Shown here: piece by piece, positions 39,801 through 49,241 of the stretch
Position numbering within the stretch: position 1 is the first letter of the stretch
Layout: each line of letters begins with the position of its first letter
Source: Torulaspora globosa
Taxonomy: Eukaryota > Ascomycota > Saccharomycetes > Saccharomycetales > Saccharomycetaceae
Assembly: GCF_014133895.1 (NCBI RefSeq)
Contig: NC_050727.1
Span: 744,001 to 808,000 of the forward strand
Reading direction: 5' to 3'
DNA length: 64,000 bases
Position numbers and translations under genes: made by a program
Notes under the pieces: generated by a model
Database searches by the model: none
Told to the model about the DNA's origin: nothing
What the model saw: the letters and a program-made list of their open reading frames with translations, nothing else

Positions 39801-41153
39801 TATGGCACGAGCCATGGAATGCAATAGAGGCTTCGGCACGAACATTAGTGTCTCGTGCAATGCAGCATCGGAACTCTTCGCGTAATGTCCAAAGCAGTCG
39901 GAAATTACTCTGGCAATGTCACATTTCTCTATCACTTCTAGCGCTAGTTGGCTGCTAATACTAACCAAAACAGTCACAATCTCCAGACATTTCAATTTAC
40001 AATCCAAATGTGTCTCCGAGGTGGCCACCAGTTGAAGGATCTGAGTCAGTACATCTACCGTGAAAAGTTCTTCTAACATATAATCACGGCGAAGACCTCC
40101 ACATATACCGTAAAGTGAATTAAGCAGTTTGACAATCATTACCTGATCCTCTGCATTAACAAAAATAGGTTTCAATATAGTCAGCAGTTCCTTGATAGTA
40201 TCAAAGTCTTGCAACTGCACCCGGCTGCAAGCATTCGCAACAATTGCTACCGCCTTCCTTTGAGCATGAATGGTGAAAAAATCCAGATACTGGAGGCAGG
40301 AAGTTAGACTACCTGATCTCAGAATATCCTTCGGATGCACTCTTGAGATGAGCTCTAAAGTTTCCAGAACTTGTTCTGCTAAATCGATGTAGCTGATCTC
40401 TTGCAACAGTTCTTGCAAGGCGGGAATTACGTTTTGATCCACAGCCACTGCCATACTTTCAGGACTAATCTCAAATAAATTATACAGGCATCGGCATGAA
40501 ACCAACTGCAGTTCCAGTTCATTTTTCAGATTCCGATCGGAAATCAGGCCAACAATGCTTGCCACAAGTTTATCAATTGGAAAGATTCTTTCAACAATAA
40601 CCTGATCCATCATCAACAAATGTTCTGAAAGTTCTCTAATACTCTCCATCGCGATGTAGGGATCGTCAACCGCATTTGCCACATTGTTCACTAGTCTCTG
40701 AATTCTTTCACTCCTGCCCCCACGGCCCGTCTGACCGACTTGACCGCCTTCGTTGAGCACCGACAAAATCTCAGGAAACACATCCGACAAGCTCATGGGC
40801 CCCTGACGGCTTCTGTTACGTGCTGGCGAAGCGCCTTCGCTCAGAGTTTGAGCCAGATTACCCAAAAAGCCCTGCACTGAGAAAGCCCTCGCAGCCTCCT
40901 GAGAGCTATCAGAGCCCATGTCTTCGTTATTTGACGCAAGCTCCTCGCCTTCGTTTTCCTCATCGATATATATCTCATCCTCTAGTCCGGTGTGATCAGC
41001 ATCTTCATCGTCAACATAATCACCGCTACTGGAAGATGTGCCATCTTCCTCGTCCTGATATGAGAATCGGTTTTCAGTCGAACTGTGATCGTCTTCCATC
41101 ACATAATCACTACTGCCACTGCGTTGATCGTCATTATGCTGCATGTCTTCCAT
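36810..41153 (-). CDS. UFD4: HECT ubiquitin ligase Ufd4
   Basis: E3 of the ubiquitin-fusion-degradation pathway that also works with Ubr1; 1447 aa, close to Sc Ufd4. The N-terminal ~100 residues are strongly acidic. Armadillo-like repeats follow (AMESIRELSEHLLMMDQVI, VSCRCLYNLFEISPESMAV, VIPALQELLQEI). The C-terminal ~380 residues are a HECT domain: EIEYQGEVGTGLGPTLEFY, LFRYLGIFVARSMLDNRILD, LPIGGFKGLKPRLTVV and the catalytic cysteine in PSVMTCANYFKLP (about residue 1413). The ATG at 41153 begins MEDMQHNDDQ. Divergent from MRT4, as in Sc YKL010C/YKL009W. Confidence 0.97.
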   Translation of the reverse strand: MEDMQHNDDQRSGSSDYVMEDDHSSTENRFSYQDEEDGTSSSSGDYVDDEDADHTGLEDEIYIDEENEGEELASNNEDMGSDSSQEAARAFSVQGFLGNLAQTLSEGASPARNRSRQGPMSLSDVFPEILSVLNEGGQVGQTGRGGRSERIQRLVNNVANAVDDPYIAMESIRELSEHLLMMDQVIVERIFPIDKLVASIVGLISDRNLKNELELQLVSCRCLYNLFEISPESMAVAVDQNVIPALQELLQEISYIDLAEQVLETLELISRVHPKDILRSGSLTSCLQYLDFFTIHAQRKAVAIVANACSRVQLQDFDTIKELLTILKPIFVNAEDQVMIVKLLNSLYGICGGLRRDYMLEELFTVDVLTQILQLVATSETHLDCKLKCLEIVTVLVSISSQLALEVIEKCDIARVISDCFGHYAKSSDAALHETLMFVPKPLLHSMARAISVLFPAEYEQILSVDTMKEAGLKINSDNLDKLLKNLTPLMVEIYVNAVDFEVRRYVLIALARISSRLTPENIASVDGYMIRLASSALAQNQSLLEKENDKLLVVTGSIAGILSLLDVLTARFAPEILPKLKREGIFSLLQILQSTLSKLKGEGQNSPIDNQESASSDRNDLNDQESEEEDDDSHGLQFGIIDIPDEAEPKRIKFNILRPLTLSYTYNKIFELSKNLLLLSEGNEQTVIKELQEIEDVVKYLDSLKTETFSNQTWFDLWSNLKACIFSGSFEISSFEFVSTGLATALARVVGEHGFKSSVPRKTFFEVFGPSSSKFVEILQSALTRIESFEIVDCGLAGDEGRVASLGKQVKIKLLYDSDAQTDSVPEQLTNITISIHCISSFSALNEFLRHRIAQARFLHSLLPNLSTPATFESETGAIENVKNWMFDFYNDDEKFKLSETIFGAIYKASKAGGSPLSDIWHSVQTIKFKRADTHEIKEPMRVASIYRHRQDSERNCFKPAEDILTLLKFTKISQLPNDIFINAKLSAKLSRQLEEPLVIASGILPAWSLQLTKDYNFIFPLETRLFFLQCISFGYGRLVQMWRNRVESLKDSNADDTLQHLGRITRHKLRISRETMFLSGLKILDKYGASPSVLEIEYQGEVGTGLGPTLEFYASISRDFTKKSLGMWRCEDYGGRGAENEERYVTNPLFPAPLNPSKDNTRIVELFRYLGIFVARSMLDNRILDFCFSTLFFELAHRQCRMTDGNRKINDVEEKLQLLRSIDPHLAKSLRYLRNGKDSTELEQMALTFTLPGFDIELKENGKQLLVTPDNVDEYVNRILDYTLHDGVQKQLESFIDGVSSVFPYSSLLLLTPEELVELHGRLEEDWSPQTLYASISADHGYSMGSSTIHELISIMSSFKTSDRRLFLQFLTGSPKLPIGGFKGLKPRLTVVLKHPEDGRNPDAYLPSVMTCANYFKLPKYSSEEMMRSRIAQAMNEGSNAFLLS

Positions 41154-41376
41154 CTCTCGAAGTTTCCGCTACAAAGAAGCGGATTCGTTTGTTCCAAAAG
41201 GGAACCTCAAGGATCTCTATTCAGAGTAATAGCCACTGCAACAGCAGACTGTCAACAATCAGCTCCAACTAACCTAGGAGTCTTGTAAAGCTGTGTAGGT
41301 AAAGGGACTTTCGCCTATCGATGAAGGTTGTTAAGCGACGTACAGGATGACGCCCAGTTTCTACCTTGTTTGCTGG

Positions 41377-41397
41377 AAAATTTTCAAGCTCATCTCG
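41377..41397. promoter_or_regulatory. RRPE-PAC pair upstream of MRT4
   Basis: AAAATTTT (41377-41384, ribosomal RNA processing element) is followed 2 bp later by AGCTCATCTCG (41387-41397), the reverse complement of a PAC core GATGAGCT. The pair lies ~90-110 bp before the MRT4 ATG, the classic arrangement in ribosome-biogenesis promoters. Confidence 0.82.
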
Positions 41398-41486
41398 TAA
41401 AAATCCATCTCATCGAGAGTTCAAAGTCGCACTTTTGGTTGCAGAAATCATTTATAGAACCATCTTCTGGGTCAATCGTCATCGCA

Positions 41487-42203
41487 ATGCCTAGATCCAA
41501 GCGTTCAAAGTTAGTAACTTTGGCGAAAACGGATAAGAAGGGAAGAGAGAACAAGGAGAGGATTTTCGATGAGGTGAGAGAAGCTTTGGATACATATAGA
41601 TACACCTGGGTCCTGCATTTGGATGATGTCAGAACTCCTGTGCTTCAGGAGATCAGAACTGCGTGGACTGGTTCGAAATTGATACTGGGGAAGCGTAAAG
41701 TCTTGGAGAAGGCGCTGGGACTACATCGTGAAGACGAGTACAGCGATAATTTGCATAAGCTAACCAAATACTGTGGTGGCGTAACTGGACTTCTGTTCAC
41801 TGACGAAGATGTGAAGACGGTGAAGGAATATTTTGAGACATATGCGAAATCTGACTATTCTAGACCCAATTCGAGAGCTCCGTTAACGTTTACGATTCCT
41901 GCTGGTATCATCTATTCTCGCGGTGGTCAGATTCCTACAGACGAAGATATTCCGATGGTCCACTCGCTGGAGCCTACGATGAGAAATAAGTTTCAGATCC
42001 CAACCAAGATCAAAGCAGGTAAGATCACTATCGAATCCCCATACACTGTGTGCAAAGAGGGTGAAAAATTGGATGTTCGTCAGGCTTTGATCCTCAAACA
42101 GTTTGGTATCGCTGAAGCCCAATTCAAAGTCAAAGTAGCTGCATATTATGATAAGGAATCCTCCGCTGTCGAAAAGGTTGGCATTAACATGGGAGAGCCG
42201 TGA
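41487..42203 (+). CDS. MRT4: Mrt4, uL10-like 60S ribosome assembly factor
   Basis: 238 aa nucleolar paralogue of ribosomal P0 that holds the stalk site in pre-60S particles until exchanged for P0. The start MPRSKRSKLVTLAKTDKKGR is conserved; 53 open codons upstream lack an ATG. Features: uL10 core (YTWVLHLDDVRTPVLQEIRTAW, GSKLILGKRKVLEKALG), the insertion domain (IPAGIIYSRGGQIPTDEDIP) and a short tail with no P-protein acidic end, which separates Mrt4 from P0. Its promoter has an RRPE-PAC pair. Confidence 0.98.
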   Translation: MPRSKRSKLVTLAKTDKKGRENKERIFDEVREALDTYRYTWVLHLDDVRTPVLQEIRTAWTGSKLILGKRKVLEKALGLHREDEYSDNLHKLTKYCGGVTGLLFTDEDVKTVKEYFETYAKSDYSRPNSRAPLTFTIPAGIIYSRGGQIPTDEDIPMVHSLEPTMRNKFQIPTKIKAGKITIESPYTVCKEGEKLDVRQALILKQFGIAEAQFKVKVAAYYDKESSAVEKVGINMGEP

Positions 42204-42263
42204 TCGGGGGGTTCGCTCTCGCCAATATTTTCTGTACCATATAGTAATATATACCAAGGAGCG

Positions 42264-42758
42264 CTAGCAAATGTGTCTCCAGTACCTCTCGATCCTGGCT
42301 AGTCTCTCAGCCGTGTCGCTCTGGTCATCCCAGGGGATCAACCTTACGTCTAACAAGCCGTGTTTGCGCTTGATTCTGAAGGCTGCATTACAAATGAGAT
42401 TCGCTACTCTCAACCTGTCGCCCAATGATTGTTCGCCAGTGGTTGCAGCGGAGAGAATGCCTTGATCGAGGCCATATATCACAAAATAATTGTATCTGAT
42501 TGCGGTTAGTGCCTCCTCCGCTTCGAATTTCATCAGATACATGAACAAGTACTGCAATTTGCTGAGGAAAAGCACGTCAACGTCTGCTCGGCTTGCAGCA
42601 ACTGCTGCGACAGAAGACAACTTACCGGACTCACTTGATAACCCATGTTCGATATGGTTACGCGGTCCATCGCCAACAACTAAGATCAAAGTTAGTTTCC
42701 GTCGGCTGCCGCATTCTTCTTGCAACAGCAGCTGTGATATCTGCTCGTCGATCTTCAT
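42264..42758 (-). CDS. SHU1: Shu complex subunit Shu1
   Basis: 164 aa from the ATG at 42758 (eight open codons upstream begin with TTG). Shu1, with Shu2, Csm2 and Psy3, supports Rad51 filament formation in error-free damage tolerance. Recognition rests on position: it lies next to MRP4 in the STE20-SHU1-MRP4 group (Sc YHL007C-YHL006C-YHL004W), on the expected strand. The sequence has a RecA-like hydrophobic pattern (LTLILVVGDGP, VDVLFLSKLQYLFMYLMKF, NYFVIYGLDQ) and ends with a conserved-looking ARIERYWRHIC. No Walker motif is intact, typical of Shu Rad51-paralogue-like proteins. Convergent with MRT4. Confidence 0.82.
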   Translation of the reverse strand: MKIDEQISQLLLQEECGSRRKLTLILVVGDGPRNHIEHGLSSESGKLSSVAAVAASRADVDVLFLSKLQYLFMYLMKFEAEEALTAIRYNYFVIYGLDQGILSAATTGEQSLGDRLRVANLICNAAFRIKRKHGLLDVRLIPWDDQSDTAERLARIERYWRHIC

Positions 42759-42844
42759 GAAATAGTAGTCATCAGACAGCAATAATCGCCGATCAATCTC
42801 ACCTTAAATAGTTTGAGAACTGGATTGATCAGATTCAGTCACTA

Positions 42845-42851
42845 TTACCCG
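42845..42851 (+). promoter_or_regulatory. Reb1 site between SHU1 and MRP4
   Basis: TTACCCG in the 203-bp divergent promoter, 87 bp from the SHU1 ATG and 111 bp from the MRP4 ATG. Confidence 0.65.
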
Positions 42852-42961
42852 TTTTTATTGTAAGGCAACACTGGACGTAGTAGAAAAATTTTAGCTTGAG
42901 AAAGGTAACTTTTAAGCATTCAAAGCGGCTTAAGAAATCGTTGGATAAGTTGTGGAGCCCA

Positions 42962-44218
42962 ATGAGTGCGGTTATTTCAACCCGAGGAGTGGTTCCTGCT
43001 CGTATTTTGTTGAGGAGGTTGTGGAAACGCTCTCAATCAACCTCAAGCACTGGCACACCAACGACGAACTCTCACGAAACTGAGCCAGTTGAACCTCCGA
43101 AAGCTGTGGAAAATGCTGGAGATGCTCAGAAGCCTATAATGGATGAAGTTTTCTCGCTTCGCCAGAAACAGTTCAATGATACAATTGTTGAACAGTTGAA
43201 AATATTATCACAGACAAATTTGGATGAAGTTGGTGAATTGGGTGTTGACCTTAATGAGCCTTTGACGCCGAAGGAAAGGCAATTAGATGAGGAATTGACT
43301 GACTTTTTGAGAAAGTATTCTCAGTCCAACAAGCTCATAAACACCGACGAAAATGTACAGGATAACCCTCAAAGGTCGATTGGCATTACGGCCGCACAGA
43401 ATAAGAAGTACCCATACCTCATCCCGTCAGCGAGAGATAAGCCATATACATCCCAGGAACTATTTCTACGCCAAATGAGACATGCATCTCATACTGCTAA
43501 GCTTGGCGCCTATATCGAAAAGGTTTACTTTCCTCATAAGGATATAGAAGATCCACCTGCCGCAGAGAAAATGTCTATAAATAAGCTGCTTGCCGCCGGA
43601 GTTCACTTGGGACAGTCTACGTCGTTGTGGAGGCCTTCGACGCAGCCCTTCATTTACGGTGAGTATCGTGGAGTTCACATCATCGACCTGAACAAGACAC
43701 TGGCGTATCTAAGGAGGGCTTCCAAAGTAGTTGAGGGAATAGCCGAAAGAGGAGGTATCGTGCTGTTCTTAGGGACAAGGGAAGGACAAAAAAGAGGTCT
43801 TGAAGAGGCGGCGAAGAGGTCGCATGGATTCTACATATCAACCAGATGGATCCCGGGGACTTTGACAAACTCGACGGAAATTTCAGGTGTTTGGGAAAGA
43901 CACGAAGTAGACTTTGCTGACGAACCTACTGGTAGGGTTTTAACGCCTGATGAGAGCCTGGCGATAGTGAAGCCTGACTTGTTAGTTGTTTTGAACCCCA
44001 CAGAAAACAGGAACGCTCTAAATGAGGCCATGCAAGTTAGAGTACCAACCATTGGTATTATAGACACAGATTCGGAACCATCTCTTGTGACGTATCCCAT
44101 TCCAGGAAATGACGATTCCTTGCGTTCAGTTAATTTGCTACTTGGGGTCCTGGCCAGGGCAGGCGAAAGAGGTGTACAAAACAGATTACAGAAGGTTGCC
44201 CAGGCAAACCAGGCATAA
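42962..44218 (+). CDS. MRP4: Mitochondrial small-subunit ribosomal protein uS2m (Mrp4)
   Basis: 418 aa. Bacterial S2-type protein of the mitochondrial 37S subunit. The ATG at 42962 gives an Arg/Ser-rich presequence ([20 protein letters not shown]...RSQSTSS). The S2 fold begins about residue 200 with [20 protein letters not shown] and continues through [52 protein letters not shown] and [10 protein letters not shown]. The N-terminal ~180-residue extension is yeast-specific. Stop TAA at 44216-44218. Confidence 0.96.
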   Translation: MSAVISTRGVVPARILLRRLWKRSQSTSSTGTPTTNSHETEPVEPPKAVENAGDAQKPIMDEVFSLRQKQFNDTIVEQLKILSQTNLDEVGELGVDLNEPLTPKERQLDEELTDFLRKYSQSNKLINTDENVQDNPQRSIGITAAQNKKYPYLIPSARDKPYTSQELFLRQMRHASHTAKLGAYIEKVYFPHKDIEDPPAAEKMSINKLLAAGVHLGQSTSLWRPSTQPFIYGEYRGVHIIDLNKTLAYLRRASKVVEGIAERGGIVLFLGTREGQKRGLEEAAKRSHGFYISTRWIPGTLTNSTEISGVWERHEVDFADEPTGRVLTPDESLAIVKPDLLVVLNPTENRNALNEAMQVRVPTIGIIDTDSEPSLVTYPIPGNDDSLRSVNLLLGVLARAGERGVQNRLQKVAQANQA

Positions 44219-44366
44219 TGATGATCTTAGCAATACTTGGTTCTTCTCGACGTCATGTAAATATTATTGCACCGCAAATGTACATAGGTAAGTTCCATTT
44301 ATTCTATCTGGGCTTTTTCAATGCTTATCATTATTTAAGATCATTCTGTATCCTGTGTTCCTGTTG

Positions 44367-45623
44367 CTACTTTGCCTTCTCATGCTTAACAGCTTCGGCT
44401 TCTTCCTGTTCCTCGTTCTCCTCATCTGACTCACTGTCACTTCTCTCATCCTTCTGAATGCCCTTCCAAAGCATTCTGTACAAAATTCTCGCGATCAATG
44501 CCAGCCAGTACAAGTTCACCAATTGCAAAGCAGAAATCAAAATAAACACAATTGGAAGCGAAATCCAGCATTTATATTGCTGTGTGGCAAAGTTCAGAAC
44601 ATAATTACCCTCTGTGCGAAATTCGGTTAGGACGGACCAAAGGATTCTCAAATTGACGTAATGGCGAAGGAAGATCCAACATACCACAAATAGGATGAAG
44701 ACTGGTGCTGTGAAAGCCGAATCTAAATAATTACAGGTCTTTGACAGGCAAAGTAGGAAGTCTGACACATCCATAGTAATGTACACCTCCAGTCCGATCT
44801 TAGTAAAATGGAAAACATAAGAGGACCAAATCAGGAGCAATGTAACAATGTGGTGGAAGACCAGCTCTTTGTAGTCTTTCCTTGGCTTTTCGAGCTGTAA
44901 AACTAGAACGCAAGCCTGTTGAGCCCAGAATGCCGCCTGAACTAGGTAGAATATTTTAAAATGGAAGTGGTTGTTAAGATCTGGATAGGTGCTGTACATT
45001 GGGGTAGTTTTGAAAAACCACAAATCCGAATGATACATGATGTAAAGTCCAGATGGGCCGGACACCCCACAGTAAAAGACTGCATATACCTGTTCCATTA
45101 TTCTCTTGATCTTATGTTTGGATTTGACATTGAGCATAATAGCCATAGGGCGGATTACGCACTCCATCAGGAACTCGCGCAAGAAGGTGAAGAAAATCAT
45201 GTAGAAAAACACAAAGCTTAGATCTTTGATACCTTTGCCATACATGTCAGTTTCCCCAATCCTGTATGAGATTGCCACAAACATATGAAGAGGATTACTC
45301 TCCGTTCTATTGCCAGAAGTGAAATATGCCGCGTAAACAACCAGCAGAATAAGCAATGGAGTAAGCCAGGTGTGACGATAACTCATCTCTCTGTAAGTAA
45401 GCCAAAATTTTCGTAATAAATCCATATCATTCTCTGAAGCCTTAGCCAGAGCTTTCATACGTTCGTTCGACGCATCTCTCGATTCCTTACTCTCAGCCAT
45501 AGTACCGAGACCGGGTACGGTATCACCTAAGTCAATCTTCCCGACAGAAGATGTGCGTCTGTTTCTCGACCTGACGGTCAGATTATTTCCGGAGCTCCTC
45601 GGCTTCAAAGGTGGTGTGCTCAT
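44367..45623 (-). CDS. LAG1: Ceramide synthase subunit Lag1/Lac1
   Basis: 418 aa TLC-domain protein of the ER that acylates sphingoid bases with very-long-chain acyl-CoA. About eight hydrophobic segments. The Lag motif is seen as [22 protein letters not shown] and the following [17 protein letters not shown]. The first ~75 residues are basic/Ser-rich and cytosolic. The C terminus is acidic ([18 protein letters not shown]). One gene represents Sc LAG1 (YHL003C) and LAC1 (YKL008C); both flanking gene sets are present. The upstream region holds two perfect Pdr1/Pdr3-type elements. Confidence 0.96.
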   Translation of the reverse strand: MSTPPLKPRSSGNNLTVRSRNRRTSSVGKIDLGDTVPGLGTMAESKESRDASNERMKALAKASENDMDLLRKFWLTYREMSYRHTWLTPLLILLVVYAAYFTSGNRTESNPLHMFVAISYRIGETDMYGKGIKDLSFVFFYMIFFTFLREFLMECVIRPMAIMLNVKSKHKIKRIMEQVYAVFYCGVSGPSGLYIMYHSDLWFFKTTPMYSTYPDLNNHFHFKIFYLVQAAFWAQQACVLVLQLEKPRKDYKELVFHHIVTLLLIWSSYVFHFTKIGLEVYITMDVSDFLLCLSKTCNYLDSAFTAPVFILFVVCWIFLRHYVNLRILWSVLTEFRTEGNYVLNFATQQYKCWISLPIVFILISALQLVNLYWLALIARILYRMLWKGIQKDERSDSESDEENEEQEEAEAVKHEKAK

Positions 45624-46088
45624 TGCTATCTAGTTCAACAGTAGTGAATTGATGGCAGACTAATTCGACGTCTTGAAGCGTTTCCTTTCTTTGTGAGGTC
45701 TGCTTGTTAGGCGCAGAAAAACCAACGGTTTCTCTTGTAATTTGATGCGAATGGGCTTCAGATTGAGACTGCTCTGCCTCTGAGTTACAAACGCCTTCCT
45801 TTTCTTCCCTCTTCTTTCGTATAGATAAAATTACTGACATCTGGATCTGAGTTCCCACCAATTTTTCCTTGACCTGGGTCAAAAGGTGGACCCCTGCTGT
45901 AGCTTGGGCTTCCCTCCCTCAAAGGCAAAAAAAAAAATCAAAAATTTCGCGTCATTTCACAAATACCAGGTAAATTTTGCATGCCTCGGCAACGAATTTG
46001 ATGGCTGCCGCGGGCCGTTGGGCTCATCGCAGATTGTTTGTTTGAGATTTCGTTGCCGAAAAGCGAATTCTTGCATTGCAAAGTCCCT

Positions 46089-46096
46089 TCCGCGGA
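46089..46096. promoter_or_regulatory. Pleiotropic drug response element (PDRE) 1
   Basis: TCCGCGGA, a perfect palindromic PDRE, 466 bp upstream of the LAG1/LAC1 start. Pdr1/Pdr3-type factors bind this sequence in Sc. Confidence 0.7.
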
Positions 46097-46215
46097 ATCG
46101 GCTTTGGTTGTCTTCAGATGAAGGATCCAAGGTGATTGTGTTGCTGGGACAATCCCAAGTTTCCGGGTTCCGGTTACAATTCATGGTCTTATTCCGCAAG
46201 CATGGACTCGTAAAT

Positions 46216-46223
46216 TCCGCGGA
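46216..46223. promoter_or_regulatory. Pleiotropic drug response element (PDRE) 2
   Basis: Second perfect TCCGCGGA, 593 bp upstream of LAG1/LAC1. It is nested inside a 10-bp inverted repeat (TTCCGCAAGC at 46192-46201, GCTTGCGGAA at 46225-46234). Confidence 0.7.
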
Positions 46224-46867
46224 GGCTTGCGGAAGCTTTCATTAGTCTAGATGGTGGCAGGCCTGCGTAACAAGGCACCTTCCCATTGTCGCTCGACTTC
46301 TGCCGTTGCCTATCACTGCTCAGTGCTTAGTCGGCGTTTGGACATGTTAGCCAACAATTTCTAGCAAGTGGGGGCTGATGGCAAACTCGATTAGATCCAT
46401 GGCGCCGCAGTGGGGTACTGGTATTCTTTGGCACCTCGGCGGCTAAGTTCATAAAGTTATGCTGATTCCGCAAATTAACCCCATTTAACGATTTCGGAAA
46501 ATTTTTCGACGCTGACGGGGGCATTAGCTGTTGTGGGTACTTCTGGGAAGTCTTCTAGTGGGCTGATCGCTCTGTTTTGGGTGAAAGACAGTTATCTGAT
46601 AAACGCTCGATAGATATCACGACCTGTGGTTCATCATGTGGCAAAGCAACTGTTTGTGTGGCAAGCGCTAGCGCTCACAGATAAGCTAGAGGCTGATCTC
46701 TAGCGAGCCAAGTATCTACAGTCTGAGCATAGTATGGGAATATAACAAAAACTTAGGTTCGTATGGGGCGATCTTCAAGAAAGAAGACAGTGATATATAT
46801 GGAAGTTTTAAGGTGGAACTAGGTGGGATGTCTATTCTATGATTCAAGGCGAGGTCTGGCGGCAATT

Positions 46868-48256
46868 ATGAGTGTCACTAGTGCGATTCTGAGGGCGACT
46901 GATGGAAATTTGCGGGCTGATAATTGGCAGTACATCTTGGAGGTATGTGATAGGGTCCAAGATGATCCTGAAGACGGCGGAGAGGAAGCAATCGAAGTGA
47001 TTGAGGAAAGACTAGAGCAGAAGGATGCTAATGTGATTCTGAGGACGCTATCCTTGATAGTCTCCCTAGCCGAGAACTGTGGTTCTCGGTTGAAACAGCT
47101 TATTAGTTCGAAACGCTTCACGCAGAAGTTGCAATCGTTGGTCGAAAACAGATCGGTACATATTACAGTGAAGCGCGAGCTGGCTAAGGTAGTACAACAG
47201 CTTTCTCACTCTTTCACAGGTGATCCTTCTTTGAGATACATGGGAGATCTATTGTCGCTGATAGCCTCCAAGTACCCCCATCTTTTAGTTTCTGAGCAAC
47301 CGGATGTCCCTTCTAAAGCGGAGATGAGTGCTGAATCGAAACAGAAAGAAGACAAAGAGCTCGAAGAAGCCCTGAAATTATCGTTAGTAGAGTATGAGCA
47401 GCAACAGGAAAGCCAAGGACGTCAGCAGCCGCGGGCGGAAAGAAGCGTGAATGGCAATGAAAATATGCAGCAGAATAACTCTAAAGACGATGACGCATTG
47501 CCCCCCGGGCCAACGGTTGTTAAAAAAGTGAGAGCAATGTACGATTTGTCGAGCTCAGAACCGGATGAGCTATCGTTCAAAAAGGGTGACGTGATCGTCG
47601 TGCTCGAGCAAGTCTATCGGGACTGGTGGAGGGGAACCTTGTATGGTAAAGTTGGAATTTTTCCGTTAAACTACGTGACTCCTGTCAAGGAACCTACTCA
47701 GCTTGAGCGCGAATTAGAAAGGCAGAACGAAAATGCTCTGTTATGCCAGAAAGCAAATGTGGACAAACTCTACTATACTTTACAGCGGTCTAAAGACTCA
47801 AGAGATGGCGACCTAACACAGGATCCCGCAATAAACGACCTCTATGGAACAGTAACTCCATTGAGACCTCAAATCGCTAAAAGCATCGGAAAGTATGCTC
47901 GAAAAAGGGAAGATCTTGCCTCTCTGCGAGAAGTTCTCGCTAACGCGGAAGCTACTTACAATCAGCTGCTGGATCGAGCTACAAACGCTTATACTTCGCC
48001 AATGCCTGCCCAACGCTACCCTACGATGGACCAACCGAGGAAAGGCTATGCGTTCTCAAGCGAGCACACCCGAGATCCACATGCCTGGAATGGTTCAGCT
48101 CAATCCATGAGCGGGTCTCAACGACAAAACTACGGTCAATCTCAACACGATCAGGGTTACGGTCATGACTACCGCAAATCTCAAGTGCCGATGCAATACG
48201 GAGCCCAGTCTAGCGCTGGCCAAAACGTTGATCCCTATAATCCGAACAATAATTGA
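46868..48256 (+). CDS. HSE1: ESCRT-0 subunit Hse1
   Basis: 462 aa from the ATG at 46868 (15 open codons upstream begin with GTG). Hse1 pairs with Vps27 to gather ubiquitinated cargo on endosomes. Order: VHS domain (about residues 1-145; LRADNWQYILEVCDRVQDDP, ANVILRTLSLIVSLAENCGS), UIM (KELEEALKLSLVEYEQQ, about 175), SH3 (VRAMYDLSSSEPDELSFKKG to GKVGIFPLNYV, about 220-280), then a GAT-like coiled coil (LASLREVLANAEATYNQLLD). The tail is Gln/Ser/Tyr-rich. Sits between LAG1 and CAP1, merging Sc YHL002W and YKL007W surroundings. Confidence 0.96.
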   Translation: MSVTSAILRATDGNLRADNWQYILEVCDRVQDDPEDGGEEAIEVIEERLEQKDANVILRTLSLIVSLAENCGSRLKQLISSKRFTQKLQSLVENRSVHITVKRELAKVVQQLSHSFTGDPSLRYMGDLLSLIASKYPHLLVSEQPDVPSKAEMSAESKQKEDKELEEALKLSLVEYEQQQESQGRQQPRAERSVNGNENMQQNNSKDDDALPPGPTVVKKVRAMYDLSSSEPDELSFKKGDVIVVLEQVYRDWWRGTLYGKVGIFPLNYVTPVKEPTQLERELERQNENALLCQKANVDKLYYTLQRSKDSRDGDLTQDPAINDLYGTVTPLRPQIAKSIGKYARKREDLASLREVLANAEATYNQLLDRATNAYTSPMPAQRYPTMDQPRKGYAFSSEHTRDPHAWNGSAQSMSGSQRQNYGQSQHDQGYGHDYRKSQVPMQYGAQSSAGQNVDPYNPNNN

Positions 48257-48433
48257 ACAATCATTTCGGACAGTCACGGTTCCATTCACCTGGTAGTTAC
48301 TAGCATAGTCTATTTACTATTCTGCATGTTTTTCCAACCGCCGCGCGAGACAATCGCTCAAGACCCCTATGTAAAATTGTAGTCCTAAGGTGCTCTGAAC
48401 AAAAGGCGATTAAACACGACTGCCCACCTCCCG

Positions 48434-49231
48434 ATGTCTAGTACAGCTTTCGAATCAATTATCTCTCAAATTATCTCTGATAGCCCCAGTGGTGAAATTA
48501 CTGAAGTCTGGAATGATCTTATCGCAATCGCTGGACCATCTGCTAAAGATGCCATACTCGATTCCATTGAGCAGTATAATATTCAGAATACAGTGCCGGT
48601 GGATATTGATGGGAAATCAGTCATTATCTCAAGCTATAACAAAGAAGGTTCCAAATTCTATGACCCAGTTGATCATAAACTATTCTCGGTGGATCACCTG
48701 AATCGTAAAGGACTGGATATAGAACCCTACAATTCCACAACTCTCAACACTTTTCAACAAACAATCCTTGACGGCCTACAGAATTATGCATCTACGAACT
48801 TCCCAGGCCAAGTTACTCTAGCGGTCTACCCCGTTGTGGAGGAACCCGCTAAGGTGGCCATTATCATAGTTAGTACCAAATACAACCCATCTAACTTCTG
48901 GAATGGAGATTGGAGGTCGCAGTACATCTATGATTCAAGCTCTAAGGAGTTGGAGGGCAACATTGATGTCCAAGCGCATTATTATGAAGATGGCAATGTT
49001 CGCTTTAAGTCCGCTAAGGAAGTCAGGGTTTCAAACCTTGACGATGTTGTAAAGGCTATACAAGAAGCAGAGGAGGATTTTGAAAGAAACCTGGACACTT
49101 CATTTTCAGAACTTAACGAGAAACAATTCAAGACCTTGAGGAGAAAACTCCCTATCACTAGATCCAAAGTGAACTGGGGTAAGGCGATTGGCAGTTACAG
49201 ACTTGGCAAGGATGCCGCCCAAGGGAACTAG
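48434..49231 (+). CDS. CAP1: F-actin capping protein alpha subunit Cap1
   Basis: 265 aa, length normal for the family. Forms the Cap1/Cap2 heterodimer that caps actin filament barbed ends at cortical patches. Family segments: the N-terminal helix bundle (FESIISQIISDSPSGEITEV), LNTFQQTILDGLQNYASTNFP, VSTKYNPSNFWNGDWRSQY and the final KTLRRKLPITRSKVNWGKAI, followed by the C-terminal actin-binding tentacle region. Position matches Sc YKL007W before SFT1. Confidence 0.96.
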   Translation: MSSTAFESIISQIISDSPSGEITEVWNDLIAIAGPSAKDAILDSIEQYNIQNTVPVDIDGKSVIISSYNKEGSKFYDPVDHKLFSVDHLNRKGLDIEPYNSTTLNTFQQTILDGLQNYASTNFPGQVTLAVYPVVEEPAKVAIIIVSTKYNPSNFWNGDWRSQYIYDSSSKELEGNIDVQAHYYEDGNVRFKSAKEVRVSNLDDVVKAIQEAEEDFERNLDTSFSELNEKQFKTLRRKLPITRSKVNWGKAIGSYRLGKDAAQGN

Positions 49232-49241
49232 CTCAACCATT

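Larger units (their letters stand above)
45624..46867. promoter_or_regulatory. Long divergent region between LAG1/LAC1 and HSE1
   Basis: 1244 bp without a supported gene; the open frames here start with non-ATG codons or overlap LAG1. It is dense in TTCCGC elements: TTCCGCGGAA (46088-46097), TTCCGCAAGC (46192-46201), TTCCGCGGAG (46215-46224), GCTTGCGGAA (46225-46234) and TTCCGCAAAT (near 46466). Confidence 0.7.

Noticed and set aside
41328..41486. N-terminal extension of MRT4
   Set aside because: The frame is open but has no ATG; it starts at TTG and would span the RRPE-PAC promoter elements.
45583..45882. 99-codon minus-strand ORF overlapping the LAG1 start
   Set aside because: It overlaps the LAG1 N-terminal codons in another frame, and its sequence shows no family signature.
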